Source: RGIG8782 sp017475895
GTDB lineage: Bacteria > Pseudomonadota > Alphaproteobacteria > Rickettsiales > UBA1997
Direction: 5' to 3'
DNA: 48,387 nt
NCBI GenBank assembly: GCA_947167315.1
Contig: CAMVHP010000003.1
Location: 1 to 48,387 of the forward strand
The position numbers were made by a program, and so were the translations under genes. The notes under the pieces are model-generated. The model made no database searches. It saw nothing but the letters and a program-made list of their open reading frames with translations, and was not told the DNA's origin. Shown piece after piece: positions 7,684 through 15,332 of this stretch. Position 1 is the first letter of the stretch. Every line of letters starts with the position of its first letter.

Positions 7684-8598
7684 ATGAACGAAATGAAATT
7701 ACTAATTTGTTCGGGGGCGACGGAGTTCAGCGACAATTTAGGTGTTGTCGATGAAAATTCCGTAGTACATAATACTGTATTCAGATTTGAAGATAATGAA
7801 ATGTGTGTTAGGATAGATGATTTAAAAAGTTTAATCAACGAAGATGTGTTGGTGGTACAATCTCTATCAAATACAGTTAATGACAATATAATTGAGTTAT
7901 TGTTTACTCTGGATGTACTAAAAAATATTGATACAAAATCTGTAAAACTATTGATTACCTATGCGGGATATTCCAGACAGGATAGGGTTGAAGGTATAAA
8001 TGAATCCTTTTCCTTTAAGGTTTTAGCAAAAATGTTATCAAATCAAAATCTAAATAAGATTTATTTTGTGGATATACATGCTTCGCAGACCGCAGGTTTT
8101 TTTGATGTTCCTGCGATAAATATAGATACTCAGGACTTTGTGTGTGATTTAATCAAAAACAAATATGAAAATCCATTACTAATATCACCGGATGTTGGTA
8201 ATGTTAAGAAAATAGTTTCATTATCAAATAAAATGAGTCTCGACTATAGCATAGCGATAAAATATAGACCAAGACCAAACGAAAATAAAATTTTGTCACT
8301 GGTGGGTGCTAGTGTTGAGAACAAGGATTGTATAATAATCGACGACATAATAGATTCTGCCGGTACTCTTTGTAATGTGGCTGAAAGACTTGCTAAGAAT
8401 GGAGCAAATAACATAATAGCTTACATAACACATCCGGTTTTATCAAAAAAATCATTTGAGAGGATAAATAATTCTTATTTTACAAAATTATATGTATCTG
8501 ATACCATAAACACCAAGGAAAAAATAGAACTAATAAGTGGTAAGGTGTCTGTTTTTTCTGTAGCTGATTACGTTTTGAGTAAAATAATTGAAGGTTAA
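7684..8598 (+). CDS. prs: Ribose-phosphate pyrophosphokinase (PRPP synthetase)
   Basis: Makes PRPP from ribose 5-phosphate and ATP for nucleotide, His and Trp synthesis and for Upp next door. The 304 residues carry the family landmarks in divergent form: FRFEDNEMCVRI (usually F-DGE--V-I), the LLITYAGYSRQDR flexible-loop segment, VDIHASQTAGFFDVPAIN with the metal-binding His, ISPDVGNVKK, and the PRPP-binding IIIDDIIDSAGTL followed by AERLAKNGA. Several normally invariant positions differ (Ser in GYSRQDR for Ala, SQTAGFF for -QIQGFF), so this is a fast-evolving but probably active version. Start: ATG 7684 or the ATG three codons later. It sits 18 bases after upp and is likely co-transcribed with it. 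Confidence 0.92.
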   Translation: MNEMKLLICSGATEFSDNLGVVDENSVVHNTVFRFEDNEMCVRIDDLKSLINEDVLVVQSLSNTVNDNIIELLFTLDVLKNIDTKSVKLLITYAGYSRQDRVEGINESFSFKVLAKMLSNQNLNKIYFVDIHASQTAGFFDVPAINIDTQDFVCDLIKNKYENPLLISPDVGNVKKIVSLSNKMSLDYSIAIKYRPRPNENKILSLVGASVENKDCIIIDDIIDSAGTLCNVAERLAKNGANNIIAYITHPVLSKKSFERINNSYFTKLYVSDTINTKEKIELISGKVSVFSVADYVLSKIIEG

Positions 8599-8609
8599 TA
8601 AAATTTTTC

Positions 8610-8639
8610 TTGACGACAGATGTGGTTATATGCTATAGT
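8610..8639 (+). promoter_or_regulatory. Promoter of the coiled-coil/ogt pair
   Basis: TTGACG (8610-8615), 18-base spacer, TATAGT (8634-8639); expected start of transcription near 8646, 22 bases before the ATG at 8668. Confidence 0.55.
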
Positions 8640-8667
8640 TAATGCCATGTGATGTTTATTTATTTTT

Positions 8668-9072
8668 ATGTCAGTTACAAACAAAGAAAAAGTAAAAGAG
8701 GGTTTTAAAGGAGCATTGGGTGGTGTGTTGAAGGCTGCAGCTGGTAAGATTCCAATTATTGGAGACTTTATAGCTGAGGGTGTTGAAGGAGCAAAAAACG
8801 CCGTTGATAAAGCCGAAATGAAGAGTGATATAAAAGAATTAAGAGAAGATACAGAAAAACTGAAGAAACAATTGGAACTACAGAGTGAAGAAATCGAAAA
8901 ACTAAAAGAAATAATCGAAGCGTATGGTGGTGTAATAAGAGAATTTGCTAAAGATGCCCATGAACGCAAAAATCTAGAACAAAAACAACTAAACAAAGCA
9001 ATTATTGACTATGACAAGCAAATGCGCAAAATTAAACCCAAAAGTAATAGATCAATGTCGATTGCTGGGTAG
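8668..9072 (+). CDS. Small coiled-coil protein with a glycine-rich amphipathic N-terminus, unknown function
   Basis: 134 residues. The first 45 are Gly/Ala-rich and amphipathic (GFKGALGGVLKAAAGKIPIIGDFIAEGVEGAKNAV read in parts), resembling segments that insert into or lie on membranes. Residues about 50-85 form a regular heptad-like coiled coil (ELREDTEKLKKQLE, EEIEKLKEIIEAY), and the end is strongly basic and polar. I do not recognise a family. It has its own promoter and its TAG stop is separated by a single base from the ATG of the repair gene ogt, so the two are almost certainly translated in tandem; no functional link between them is evident from sequence. Confidence 0.7.
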   Translation: MSVTNKEKVKEGFKGALGGVLKAAAGKIPIIGDFIAEGVEGAKNAVDKAEMKSDIKELREDTEKLKKQLELQSEEIEKLKEIIEAYGGVIREFAKDAHERKNLEQKQLNKAIIDYDKQMRKIKPKSNRSMSIAG

Positions 9073-9073
9073 T

Positions 9074-9583
9074 ATGTACAAAGATATGTTATATTCTAGT
9101 TTCTATAGTTCACCTATGGGTGGACTATTTTTGTTTTCTGATGGCCTAAATTTAACAGGATTATATTTTGATAATGAATATGCCATTCATAATAATATTA
9201 ACGCTACAGAAAGACCAAATTTACAGGTATTCAAAAAAACAAAATTGTGGTTAGATAGTTACTTTAGCGGTAAAAATCCTAAAGTTGATATTCCGTTAAA
9301 ATTTAATGGTAGCAATTTTCGTTCAATTGTGTGGAATGCTCTGATGGATATTCCGTATGGTACTACAAAAACCTATGGTGAAATTGCTAAGCATGTGGCA
9401 ACTGCAGTTGGGAAAAACAAAATGTCTGCTCAGGCGGTAGGCGGAGCCGTTGGCGCAAATCCAATTTCAATTATTATTCCCTGCCATAGAGTTATTGGAG
9501 CTAATGGCAACCTTGTTGGCTATGGTGCCGGCATTGATAAAAAAATAGAGCTGCTGAAGCTAGAGGGAATTATTGAAAAATAA
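9074..9583 (+). CDS. ogt: Methylated-DNA--protein-cysteine S-methyltransferase
   Basis: Suicidal repair protein that removes alkyl groups from O6-alkylguanine onto its own cysteine. From the ATG at 9074 it has 170 residues, the usual Ogt size. The N-terminal half is the variable ribonuclease-like domain (GGLFLFSDG, LWLDSYFSGKNP); the C-terminal helix-turn-helix domain has FRSIVWNALMDIPYGTTKTYGEIA, AVGGAVGANPISIIIPCHRVI (read in parts) with the acceptor Cys in PCHRV, and GYGAG for substrate contact. All catalytic landmarks are kept. The frame extends upstream to a TTG at 9005, but that would overlap the preceding gene by 68 bases; the ATG just after the upstream stop is preferred, implying translational coupling. 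Confidence 0.95.
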   Translation: MYKDMLYSSFYSSPMGGLFLFSDGLNLTGLYFDNEYAIHNNINATERPNLQVFKKTKLWLDSYFSGKNPKVDIPLKFNGSNFRSIVWNALMDIPYGTTKTYGEIAKHVATAVGKNKMSAQAVGGAVGANPISIIIPCHRVIGANGNLVGYGAGIDKKIELLKLEGIIEK

Positions 9584-9628
9584 AATTATTAGTCTAGTAT
9601 AAAAATATCAATCACTTTTGAAAATATT

Positions 9629-10024
9629 ATGATTTTTAGCATTGATAAGAGAGTATGTTTTTGTGATACTGATGCCGGAGGAATAGTTTATCATTCAAAA
9701 TATTTGGATTTCTGCGAAGAAGCTAGATTGGAATATTTTTTAAAGCATAACATAACCCAAAGGGACCTATGGATTAAACATGATATGATGTTTGTGTTGA
9801 AGGGCTGTGAAATACACTATAAACAACCGGCCAGAGCAGAGGATTTGCTGACGATATCTATAGAAAAATCAGAGATTGATAAACTTTTAATTAATGTATA
9901 TCAAAATATATATAGAGGCAATGAATTGATAACGGAGTGTAAAATAAGCATGGTTGCCATAAATCATGAAACACTGCGACCAATTAGAAAATTGCCTGAT
10001 GAAGTTCTACAGATAATATACTAG
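9629..10024 (+). CDS. ybgC: YbgC-type acyl-CoA thioesterase
   Basis: A 131-residue hot-dog-fold thioesterase. The active-site stretch DTDAGGIVYHSKYLDFCEEAR is essentially the YbgC/4HBT consensus (catalytic Asp in DTDAGG, YH-YL-F-E-AR), and VLKGCEIHYKQPARAEDLL matches the following strand. YbgC hydrolyses short acyl-CoAs or acyl-ACP and in many proteobacteria heads the tol-pal operon; no tol genes are near here. It ends 4 bases inside the convergent HTH gene. Possible start ATG 9629, with no clear Shine-Dalgarno. Confidence 0.93.
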   Translation: MIFSIDKRVCFCDTDAGGIVYHSKYLDFCEEARLEYFLKHNITQRDLWIKHDMMFVLKGCEIHYKQPARAEDLLTISIEKSEIDKLLINVYQNIYRGNELITECKISMVAINHETLRPIRKLPDEVLQIIY

Positions 10025-10320
10025 CTTAAGTTAATATTTAGTGTTTTTAACAAAGCAAGAGTCTTTTCGGTACTTTTGATAGCCTCTTGCATCACATCAT
10101 TTCTTTCATCATTAGTTTTAAATATATCAATATTTAAACTGACCAATAGTTTGTACATGGTGTACGCGGTACAACCACTTTTATTGTTTTGTAACAGCGA
10201 TATTTTACTTATATCTACGCCACTTGACATAAATAATGATTCGTTTGTTAAATTTAATTCCCTCCTTCTACTTTTTATAAACAATGATAATTTTTTGTAG
10301 AATTCTTTTTCAGTTAACAT
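10021..10320 (-). CDS. Small Xre/Cro-type HTH regulator
   Basis: 99 residues. RRELNLTNESLFMSSGVD, then ISKISLLQNNKSG and YTMYKLLVSLNID form the helix pattern of an Xre-family helix-turn-helix (residues about 17-65), followed by a charged helical tail that may dimerise. It faces away from a 65-residue unknown gene starting at 10417, and the 96-base divergent region between them holds three TTGTTGT repeats that could be its operators. The layout resembles a self-regulated two-gene module (antitoxin/regulator with a small partner), but the partner does not look like a known toxin. Function of the pair is not established. Confidence 0.75.
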   Translation of the reverse strand: MLTEKEFYKKLSLFIKSRRRELNLTNESLFMSSGVDISKISLLQNNKSGCTAYTMYKLLVSLNIDIFKTNDERNDVMQEAIKSTEKTLALLKTLNINLS

Positions 10321-10331
10321 TGAATTTTATT

Positions 10332-10384
10332 TTGTTGTATGGTTGTATATATAAAATATTGTTGTAATTTTATAATTGTTGTTT
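10332..10384. repeat. Three TTGTTGT direct repeats between the HTH gene and the small gene
   Basis: Copies start at 10332 (TTGTTGTAT), 10359 (TTGTTGTAA) and 10376 (TTGTTGTTT), the last two flanking the palindrome-like ATTTTATAAT. Placed where operators of the divergent HTH gene would be expected. Short and AT-rich, so chance is not excluded. Confidence 0.4.
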
Positions 10385-10416
10385 AATAATAATTTTATAT
10401 TTAAATAACAATTTAT

Positions 10417-10614
10417 ATGGCAAAATATAACATAACTAACTTTAATGATTTTGTAAAAATACTGAAGATTCAAATAGTGAAAAATAGGATGAATGGTGAT
10501 GGATATGTTATGAAAGAGGACGAATTTTTTAAAATGGTTTATAATATAAAGGTAAAGGATGTTTTTAAATTAATGAAAAAGTTTGATCTAAAAATGCTAG
10601 TGGAGGAGCATTAA
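10417..10614 (+). CDS. Small basic protein of unknown function
   Basis: 65 residues, rich in Lys, Asn, Met and aromatic residues (MAKYNITNFNDFVKILK, KEDEFFKMVYNIKVKDVFKLMKKFDLKML), predicted mostly helical, no membrane segment, no cysteine. No family recognised. It is divergent from the HTH regulator with a repeat-bearing region between, and is followed by 173 bases of non-coding sequence before nrdD. Accepted as a gene because of the ATG, the length without stops in AT-rich DNA and the conserved-looking amphipathic pattern; a chance frame cannot be excluded. Confidence 0.5.
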   Translation: MAKYNITNFNDFVKILKIQIVKNRMNGDGYVMKEDEFFKMVYNIKVKDVFKLMKKFDLKMLVEEH

Positions 10615-10619
10615 AAAGC

Positions 10620-10665
10620 AATTGTAAGGTCAATAAATATTGAAAAATCAACATTTTTTACAATT
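10620..10665. repeat. Inverted repeat upstream of nrdD
   Basis: AATTGTAA (10620-10627) and TTACAATT (10658-10665) are a perfect 8-bp inverted repeat with a 30-base spacer. The sequence TTGAAAAAT also occurs twice (about 10640 and 10670). Possible operator or RNA stem just after the small gene; no match to the NrdR box was seen. Confidence 0.3.
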
Positions 10666-10724
10666 AGCATTGAAAAATAAAGCTCAAATTTTGTCAATAG
10701 TCTTTTTTAAAAAAATTACTTTTT

Positions 10725-10753
10725 TTGTGCTTGTAATAATTTTATGTTATTCT
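10725..10753 (+). promoter_or_regulatory. Possible nrdD promoter
   Basis: TTGTGC (10725-10730), 17-base spacer, TATTCT (10748-10753). Only partial matches, but spacing and distance to the ATG at 10788 are right. Confidence 0.35.
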
Positions 10754-10787
10754 ACATTAAAAACAAATAAAAAAATTGAAGATAGAT

Positions 10788-12929
10788 ATGAAAAAAATTC
10801 TACTTTTACCTATAATTAGAGAGAAAATAGCAACGGCTTTTAAAAAGGCAAATGAGGGTTCCTTGTCGGATTTTTATAAAAGCTTGGATGATGTGGAATT
10901 TACTGGTGAATTGGAGAAAGATTATAAAGCAATAGAGGATATTATTAAGGATAATTTAGCAAAGCAGGGTTTAACAAAAGTTCTTGAAGAGTTTATAAAG
11001 ATAGCAATAGATAAGAAGCAGGAAAGAGATACAAAAGTTAGTTCAAAAGTTTCAATTCAGGAATATATAGATAAGGAAGATTGGAGAATAAACGCAAATG
11101 CCAATACGGGCTATAGTAATGCCGGTCTAGTAAATAATATATCCGGAAAACTTATAGCTAACTACTGGTTGGATAATGTTTACTCCGAAGAAGAAGGATC
11201 TGCTCATAGAGACGGAGATTATCACATACATGATTTGGATTGTTTAACCGGATACTGTGCCGGTTGGTCGTTGAGAGCTTTACTAGATGAGGGTTTTAAC
11301 GGAGTAAAAGGTAGAGTTTCCGCAAAGGCTCCAAGACATTTTAGAACAGCATTGGGACAAATGGCGAACTTTTTGGGCATTTTACAATCCGAATGGGCTG
11401 GAGCACAGGCATTTAGTAGTTTTGATACCTATTTGGCGCCATATGTATTTAAAGACAACATGACACCAAGGGAAATTAGAGAAGCAATAACAAGTTTTGT
11501 TTACAATTTAAATGTTCCGGCAAGATGGGGTCAATCACCATTTACAAACGTTACTCTTGACTTTACGGTTCCGGAAGACTTAAGAAATCAGATTCCGACA
11601 TGTAACAGTATTCATTTATTTAAGGGTGTGGAAAATCAAGATCTGTTGAGAAAGGCAAAGGAAAGAGGAGTAAATTCACTTGAGGAATTGACCTATAAAC
11701 ATTTCCAAAAGGAAGTGGAAATGATAGACGTTGCCTACTATGAAGTTATGACCAGAGGGGATGAGGATGGACAGCCATTTACTTTCCCAATTCCTACTGT
11801 AAACATAACTGAAAATTTTAATTGGGATACGCCTGCGGCAAATGCTCTGTTTGAAAATACTGCAAAAGTTGGTAGTTCTTATTTCCAAAACTTTATTGGC
11901 AGTCAGTATATGACAAATGAAAATGGTGAAAGAGTTCCAAATCCAGAAGCATATAAACCAAATGCTGTTAGAAGTATGTGCTGTAGGTTGCAACTGGATC
12001 TAAGAGAGTTGTTAAAGAGAGGAAACGGACTTTTTGGTTCCGCTGAAATGACCGGTTCCATTGGTGTTGTTACCATTAATATGGCTAGACTTGGTTATCT
12101 GTGTAAAGATAACAAAGAAGCATTATATTTCAGGCTTGAAAGATTAATGGAATTAGCAAAATCTACACTGGAAAAGAAAAGAATTTTAGTTCAAGAATTA
12201 TATGACAGAGGTTTATATCCCTACACGAAAAGATATCTAAAGGGATTTAAAAATCACTTCTCCACCATTGGTGTAAACGGTATGAATGAGATGATTAGAA
12301 ACTTTACTCATGATAGATGTGAAATAAGTTCCGAAGAGGGAGAAAAGTTTGCCATTGAGGTTCTTGAATTTATGAGAGATAAACTGAAAAAATTCCAAGA
12401 GGAAACAGGAAATTTATATAACCTTGAGGCAACTCCAGCTGAGGGAACGACCTACAGATTTGCCAAAATTGATAAAAAGAGATTCCCTGATATTATACAG
12501 GCTGGTTTTGGCGATAACATCTACTATACAAACAGTAGTCAATTGCCTGCAAACTTTACAGATGATCCATTTGAGGCATTGGATCTTCAGAATAATCTGC
12601 AATGTAAATACACTGGTGGAACAGTGCTACACTTGTACATGAGCGAAAGATTGCCGAATGGTGAATCCGCTAAGAATCTCGTGAGAAAAGTTTTAACAAA
12701 TTACAAGTTGCCATACATAACGATAACTCCAGTGTTTTCTGTATGTCCTACACACGGTTATTTAAATGGTGAACAACACGAATGTCCGCACTGTAGCAAA
12801 AAAACGCAGGTTTGGACCAGAGTTATGGGATACCACAGACCATTTGATAGTTTTAACATTGGTAAAAAAGGTGAACATATGGAAAGAGTTCTGTTTAAGG
12901 ATCCAAGAGTTTGTTGCAGTGGTAAATAA
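10788..12929 (+). CDS. nrdD: Anaerobic (class III) ribonucleoside-triphosphate reductase
   Basis: Oxygen-sensitive glycyl-radical enzyme that makes deoxyribonucleotides without oxygen. 713 residues from ATG 10788 (a TTG lies four codons earlier). Recognisable parts: DWRINANANTGYSNAGL, HRDGDYHIHDLD, TGYCAGWSLRALL, AGAQAFSSFDTYLAPY, NVPARWGQSPFTN, the Zn site CPTHGY...CPHC with His as one of four ligands, and the radical-glycine motif RVMGY (Gly about 681). By memory the sequence is closer to the Thermotoga/Firmicutes type than to E. coli NrdD. The first ~95 residues do not show an ATP-cone, so overall activity control by dATP may be absent. The extreme C-terminus ends in VCCSGK, a cysteine pair that could take part in reduction (inference). 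No nrdG activase gene is adjacent; a bidirectional terminator follows. Confidence 0.96.
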   Translation: MKKILLLPIIREKIATAFKKANEGSLSDFYKSLDDVEFTGELEKDYKAIEDIIKDNLAKQGLTKVLEEFIKIAIDKKQERDTKVSSKVSIQEYIDKEDWRINANANTGYSNAGLVNNISGKLIANYWLDNVYSEEEGSAHRDGDYHIHDLDCLTGYCAGWSLRALLDEGFNGVKGRVSAKAPRHFRTALGQMANFLGILQSEWAGAQAFSSFDTYLAPYVFKDNMTPREIREAITSFVYNLNVPARWGQSPFTNVTLDFTVPEDLRNQIPTCNSIHLFKGVENQDLLRKAKERGVNSLEELTYKHFQKEVEMIDVAYYEVMTRGDEDGQPFTFPIPTVNITENFNWDTPAANALFENTAKVGSSYFQNFIGSQYMTNENGERVPNPEAYKPNAVRSMCCRLQLDLRELLKRGNGLFGSAEMTGSIGVVTINMARLGYLCKDNKEALYFRLERLMELAKSTLEKKRILVQELYDRGLYPYTKRYLKGFKNHFSTIGVNGMNEMIRNFTHDRCEISSEEGEKFAIEVLEFMRDKLKKFQEETGNLYNLEATPAEGTTYRFAKIDKKRFPDIIQAGFGDNIYYTNSSQLPANFTDDPFEALDLQNNLQCKYTGGTVLHLYMSERLPNGESAKNLVRKVLTNYKLPYITITPVFSVCPTHGYLNGEQHECPHCSKKTQVWTRVMGYHRPFDSFNIGKKGEHMERVLFKDPRVCCSGK

Positions 12930-12957
12930 TGGTTAGCTAATTAATCTATTGAAAACT

Positions 12958-12990
12958 AAAAATAGTCGTCATTTTTGACGACTATTTTTT
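12958..12990. terminator. Bidirectional terminator between nrdD and engB
   Basis: Perfect 11-bp stem AATAGTCGTCA (12961-12971) / TGACGACTATT (12976-12986), TTTT loop, T run to 12990 on the plus strand and A's before the stem that give a short T run for the convergent engB transcript. Confidence 0.9.
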
Positions 12991-13012
12991 ATTTATATTA
13001 TTTTACTTTATA

Positions 13013-13639
13013 CTACCTTTTTGTTTTTAGATAAGTTTGATATATGAAATCCCTAAGTTCAAATAAACCATAACCTTTACTGGAACTTATCGTGAATACA
13101 TCCTTGTTAGCGCTTTTACGGTTGTTTAGTTCGTTGATGGTTTTGGTTATAATATTTTGCAGTTCATTCTTATTTATGCAATCAATTTTTGTTAAAACTA
13201 TTCTATATTCTGTTTTTAATTCATCCAGTAAATTAATGAAATCCAAATCTTCGGTTCCCAAACCCTTTCTACAATCCACCAAAATAAAAACTATGTTTAA
13301 ATTTTTACTGTTACTTATGTAATCATATATCAGTTTTCTCCATTCATACTTTTGTTGCTCTGTTGCTAGAGCAAAACCGTAACCCGGCATATCAACAAAA
13401 TTTATTTTGTCTGCTATGCTAAAGAAATTAATTTCTCTTGTTCTACCGGGTGTTTTTGAGGATATGGATATTTTGCTATTGGTTATGGCGTTTATTAGGC
13501 TTGACTTACCTACATTTGATTTACCCACAAAAGCAAAATCTAAAACATTTTCTTTTTCTTTTAATTGTTTTACATCAGTGATACCAAATAAAAATTTTGG
13601 CTTATTTACTTTGAAAAATTCTTCACATTTTTTCATCAT
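13013..13639 (-). CDS. engB: Ribosome biogenesis GTPase EngB (YsxC/YihA)
   Basis: Essential GTPase acting late in 50S subunit assembly. 208 residues with the full G-motif set: G1 GKSNVGKSSL, G2 around TPGRTREINFF, G3 DMPGYGFA, G4 TKID and the SS-GYGL G5 region. Length and order are normal. Its start overlaps the stop of the upstream mnhG-like gene by 4 bases (ATGA), so it is the last gene of the mnhE-mnhF-mnhG-engB operon driven from 15361. Two consecutive ATG codons (13639 and 13636) can serve as start. Pairing a GTPase for ribosome assembly with an antiporter module has no evident functional reason. Confidence 0.97.
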   Translation of the reverse strand: MMKKCEEFFKVNKPKFLFGITDVKQLKEKENVLDFAFVGKSNVGKSSLINAITNSKISISSKTPGRTREINFFSIADKINFVDMPGYGFALATEQQKYEWRKLIYDYISNSKNLNIVFILVDCRKGLGTEDLDFINLLDELKTEYRIVLTKIDCINKNELQNIITKTINELNNRKSANKDVFTISSSKGYGLFELRDFIYQTYLKTKR

Positions 13640-14541
13640 TCGTCATCATCCTTTAACATTTCTTCATTTAAATTGTATTTTGTTAAAATACTATTAATTA
13701 AATCTTCTGCTTTCTGTATTTCTTCAGGTTTTCTGGTTATAAACGCATTTCTTCTAATAGTTTCGATTTTCTTTCTTAATATTCTCTTTTGTTCCTTAAT
13801 TTTTTTCTTCAGCTCTTCATTTTCTGCTTCTATCTCTTCTGTTGTCTTTTCTTTTCGTTTCTCTCTATTATTATCAGTTGTGACACCAGAACCGCCACTA
13901 CTGTCAGTTTTTTTATCCTTTTTAGTTATATTTTGAATCGGTTTAATTTCTGTTGAATTTGCAATTTTTGGCGTTTCTTTTTCGGGTGTGATATTATCGT
14001 CGGTGTTGACCTTTTCTTCTTTTCTCTTTTTTTCTAATTTTTTTGCTTCTTTTTCTCTCTTTTTCTCTTCTTTTAGTCTTTCCTTCTCCATTATGGCGTC
14101 TTGTTTTTCTTTTTCCTTTTGTTTCATTTTGTTTCTAATCTCTACTTTTCTCTCCTCTTCTTTTTCTCTTTCCATTTCATATCTTTTTTCTGCTTCTCTA
14201 TTGTGCTTTGCCTGTTCAAGTGTTATTTCATCTCTACTCTTTGCCCTATAGGGTATTTCGCTTAATATGGCGTTCCTAAATAAACAATTTACTATAACCA
14301 ATGTAATCAATGTATTTATGATTATGACAAACAACATTTCAAAAAATATTACCGGTTTGTGGCTTAATATACCTATTGAAAACAGTATAAAATTAGCACC
14401 ATATATGTTAAACATTGAAATTGTGTGAAGTTTTATGTAAAAATCTTTGTTTCTGATTAATCCAATAACTGATGCTATTAGAAAGAAATTTCCTAAAAAT
14501 ATTGTAAGTTTACTCAAATAGTTTAATAACGTGAATATCAT
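13636..14541 (-). CDS. mnhG: MnhG/MrpG-type antiporter subunit with a long charged coiled-coil tail
   Basis: The first ~95 residues match the MnhG/PhaG subunit of Mrp-type Na+(K+)/H+ antiporters: three membrane segments with FFLIASVIGLIRNKDFYIKLHTISMFN (read in two parts), the equivalent of the IG-LR--DFY-RLHA motif. Ordinary MrpG ends near 110-120 residues; here about 200 more follow, rich in Lys and Glu (KRYEMEREKEEERK, KEKEKQDAIMEKERLKEEKK), then a Ser/Gly/Thr linker and a second charged helix. The tail should lie in the cytoplasm and form a long helix or coiled coil. It starts one base after the mnhF-like gene and overlaps engB by 4 bases. Family call good; role of the tail unknown. Antiport itself needs MrpA/D-type subunits not seen here. 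Confidence 0.8.
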   Translation of the reverse strand: MIFTLLNYLSKLTIFLGNFFLIASVIGLIRNKDFYIKLHTISMFNIYGANFILFSIGILSHKPVIFFEMLFVIIINTLITLVIVNCLFRNAILSEIPYRAKSRDEITLEQAKHNREAEKRYEMEREKEEERKVEIRNKMKQKEKEKQDAIMEKERLKEEKKREKEAKKLEKKRKEEKVNTDDNITPEKETPKIANSTEIKPIQNITKKDKKTDSSGGSGVTTDNNREKRKEKTTEEIEAENEELKKKIKEQKRILRKKIETIRRNAFITRKPEEIQKAEDLINSILTKYNLNEEMLKDDDE

Positions 14542-14542
14542 A

Positions 14543-14788
14543 CTAGTATTTTATTTGTTTATAAACAAACATTAATGTAATTATAAGATTTGCCAACATC
14601 ATTAATACTATAACGTTTAATATCTGATAGAAGTGCAAAAAATGTAAAAAATAAACACAAACGGTTATTATCACGGCATCAATTAAAAAAAACAGATAAA
14701 ACAACAGAAAGAAAAAATCTGTCAAAATAAACATCTCGTAAAGCAGATATATGATTGTAAATAGTAAAATATAAACCGTTATTGTCAT
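14543..14788 (-). CDS. mnhF: Probable MnhF/MrpF-type small membrane subunit
   Basis: 81 residues, almost wholly hydrophobic with three likely membrane segments (VYILLFTIIYLLYEM, FFLLFYLFFLIDAVIITVCV, ILNVIVLMMLANLIITLMF). Sequence alone is too divergent for a firm call; the Asp in the second segment (FLIDAVIITV) may be the conserved Asp of MrpF. The assignment leans on context: it lies exactly between genes that look like mnhE and mnhG, in the E-F-G order of Mrp operons, with 14 and 1 base gaps. An unrelated small membrane protein is the alternative. Confidence 0.55.
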   Translation of the reverse strand: MTITVYILLFTIIYLLYEMFILTDFFFLLFYLFFLIDAVIITVCVYFLHFLHFYQILNVIVLMMLANLIITLMFVYKQIKY

Positions 14789-14802
14789 GCTCGTTTCTTT
14801 TG

Positions 14803-15294
14803 TTAAATAATGTTATCATCATTAATTCTTTGAGTATCAAGACTCAAAAAGTAAAGCTGATTCGGTGAAAAAAACAAACTGTTTATGGAATGTATTATTA
14901 AACATTGATTTTTTATTATTGCAGATATTATACCGAAATTTAAATTTAACATATTGTTTGCTAAACTATTGTCGTACATATTTTCATCATCAACATAAAG
15001 ATAGTCTATAACAGGATCTATTGTGTTATCCGGCTTTATAAATTGAAATGCTAAATATATGTTTTCCGTAAACACGACTATTAATCGTCTGATTAACATT
15101 GAATAGAAACCCAGTTGTAGAAAAATAAACTCATTATTTAAAGTATATAGTTTTAGTTTTATAGCGTAGGTTGCCACCATTGCTGATATTACAATTCCAA
15201 TGGCCAGTAAACCTATGGTTATTGTGCTGTTAAATATAAATAGCAATATCCAAAAGGAAAACAGTGTAAAAAACAGTGTAAAAAACAATAACAT
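14803..15294 (-). CDS. mnhE: Probable MnhE/MrpE-type antiporter subunit
   Basis: 163 residues, the usual MrpE length. Two N-terminal hydrophobic segments (FWILLFIFNSTITIGLLAIGIV and following) precede a soluble C-terminal domain. In that domain SLANNMLNLNFGIIS and then CLIIHSI stand where MrpE has the LANSITLTPGT motif and the terminal VH-L, so the match is in pattern rather than identity. It is the first gene of a minus-strand operon with a strong promoter (15361-15333). The DNA encoding the N-terminus contains a 12-base tandem duplication giving FFTLFFTLF. Divergence suggests a relaxed or repurposed complex; MrpE in other systems affects complex assembly. Confidence 0.65.
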   Translation of the reverse strand: MLLFFTLFFTLFSFWILLFIFNSTITIGLLAIGIVISAMVATYAIKLKLYTLNNEFIFLQLGFYSMLIRRLIVVFTENIYLAFQFIKPDNTIDPVIDYLYVDDENMYDNSLANNMLNLNFGIISAIIKNQCLIIHSINSLFFSPNQLYFLSLDTQRINDDNII

Positions 15295-15332
15295 CTTGTA
15301 TTTAAAATTAACAAATGTAATATACGTTTGTG

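Noticed and set aside
13673..14251. Plus-strand Ser/Phe-rich frames opposite the MnhG tail
   Set aside because: Mirror of the Lys/Glu-rich coiled coil on the minus strand.
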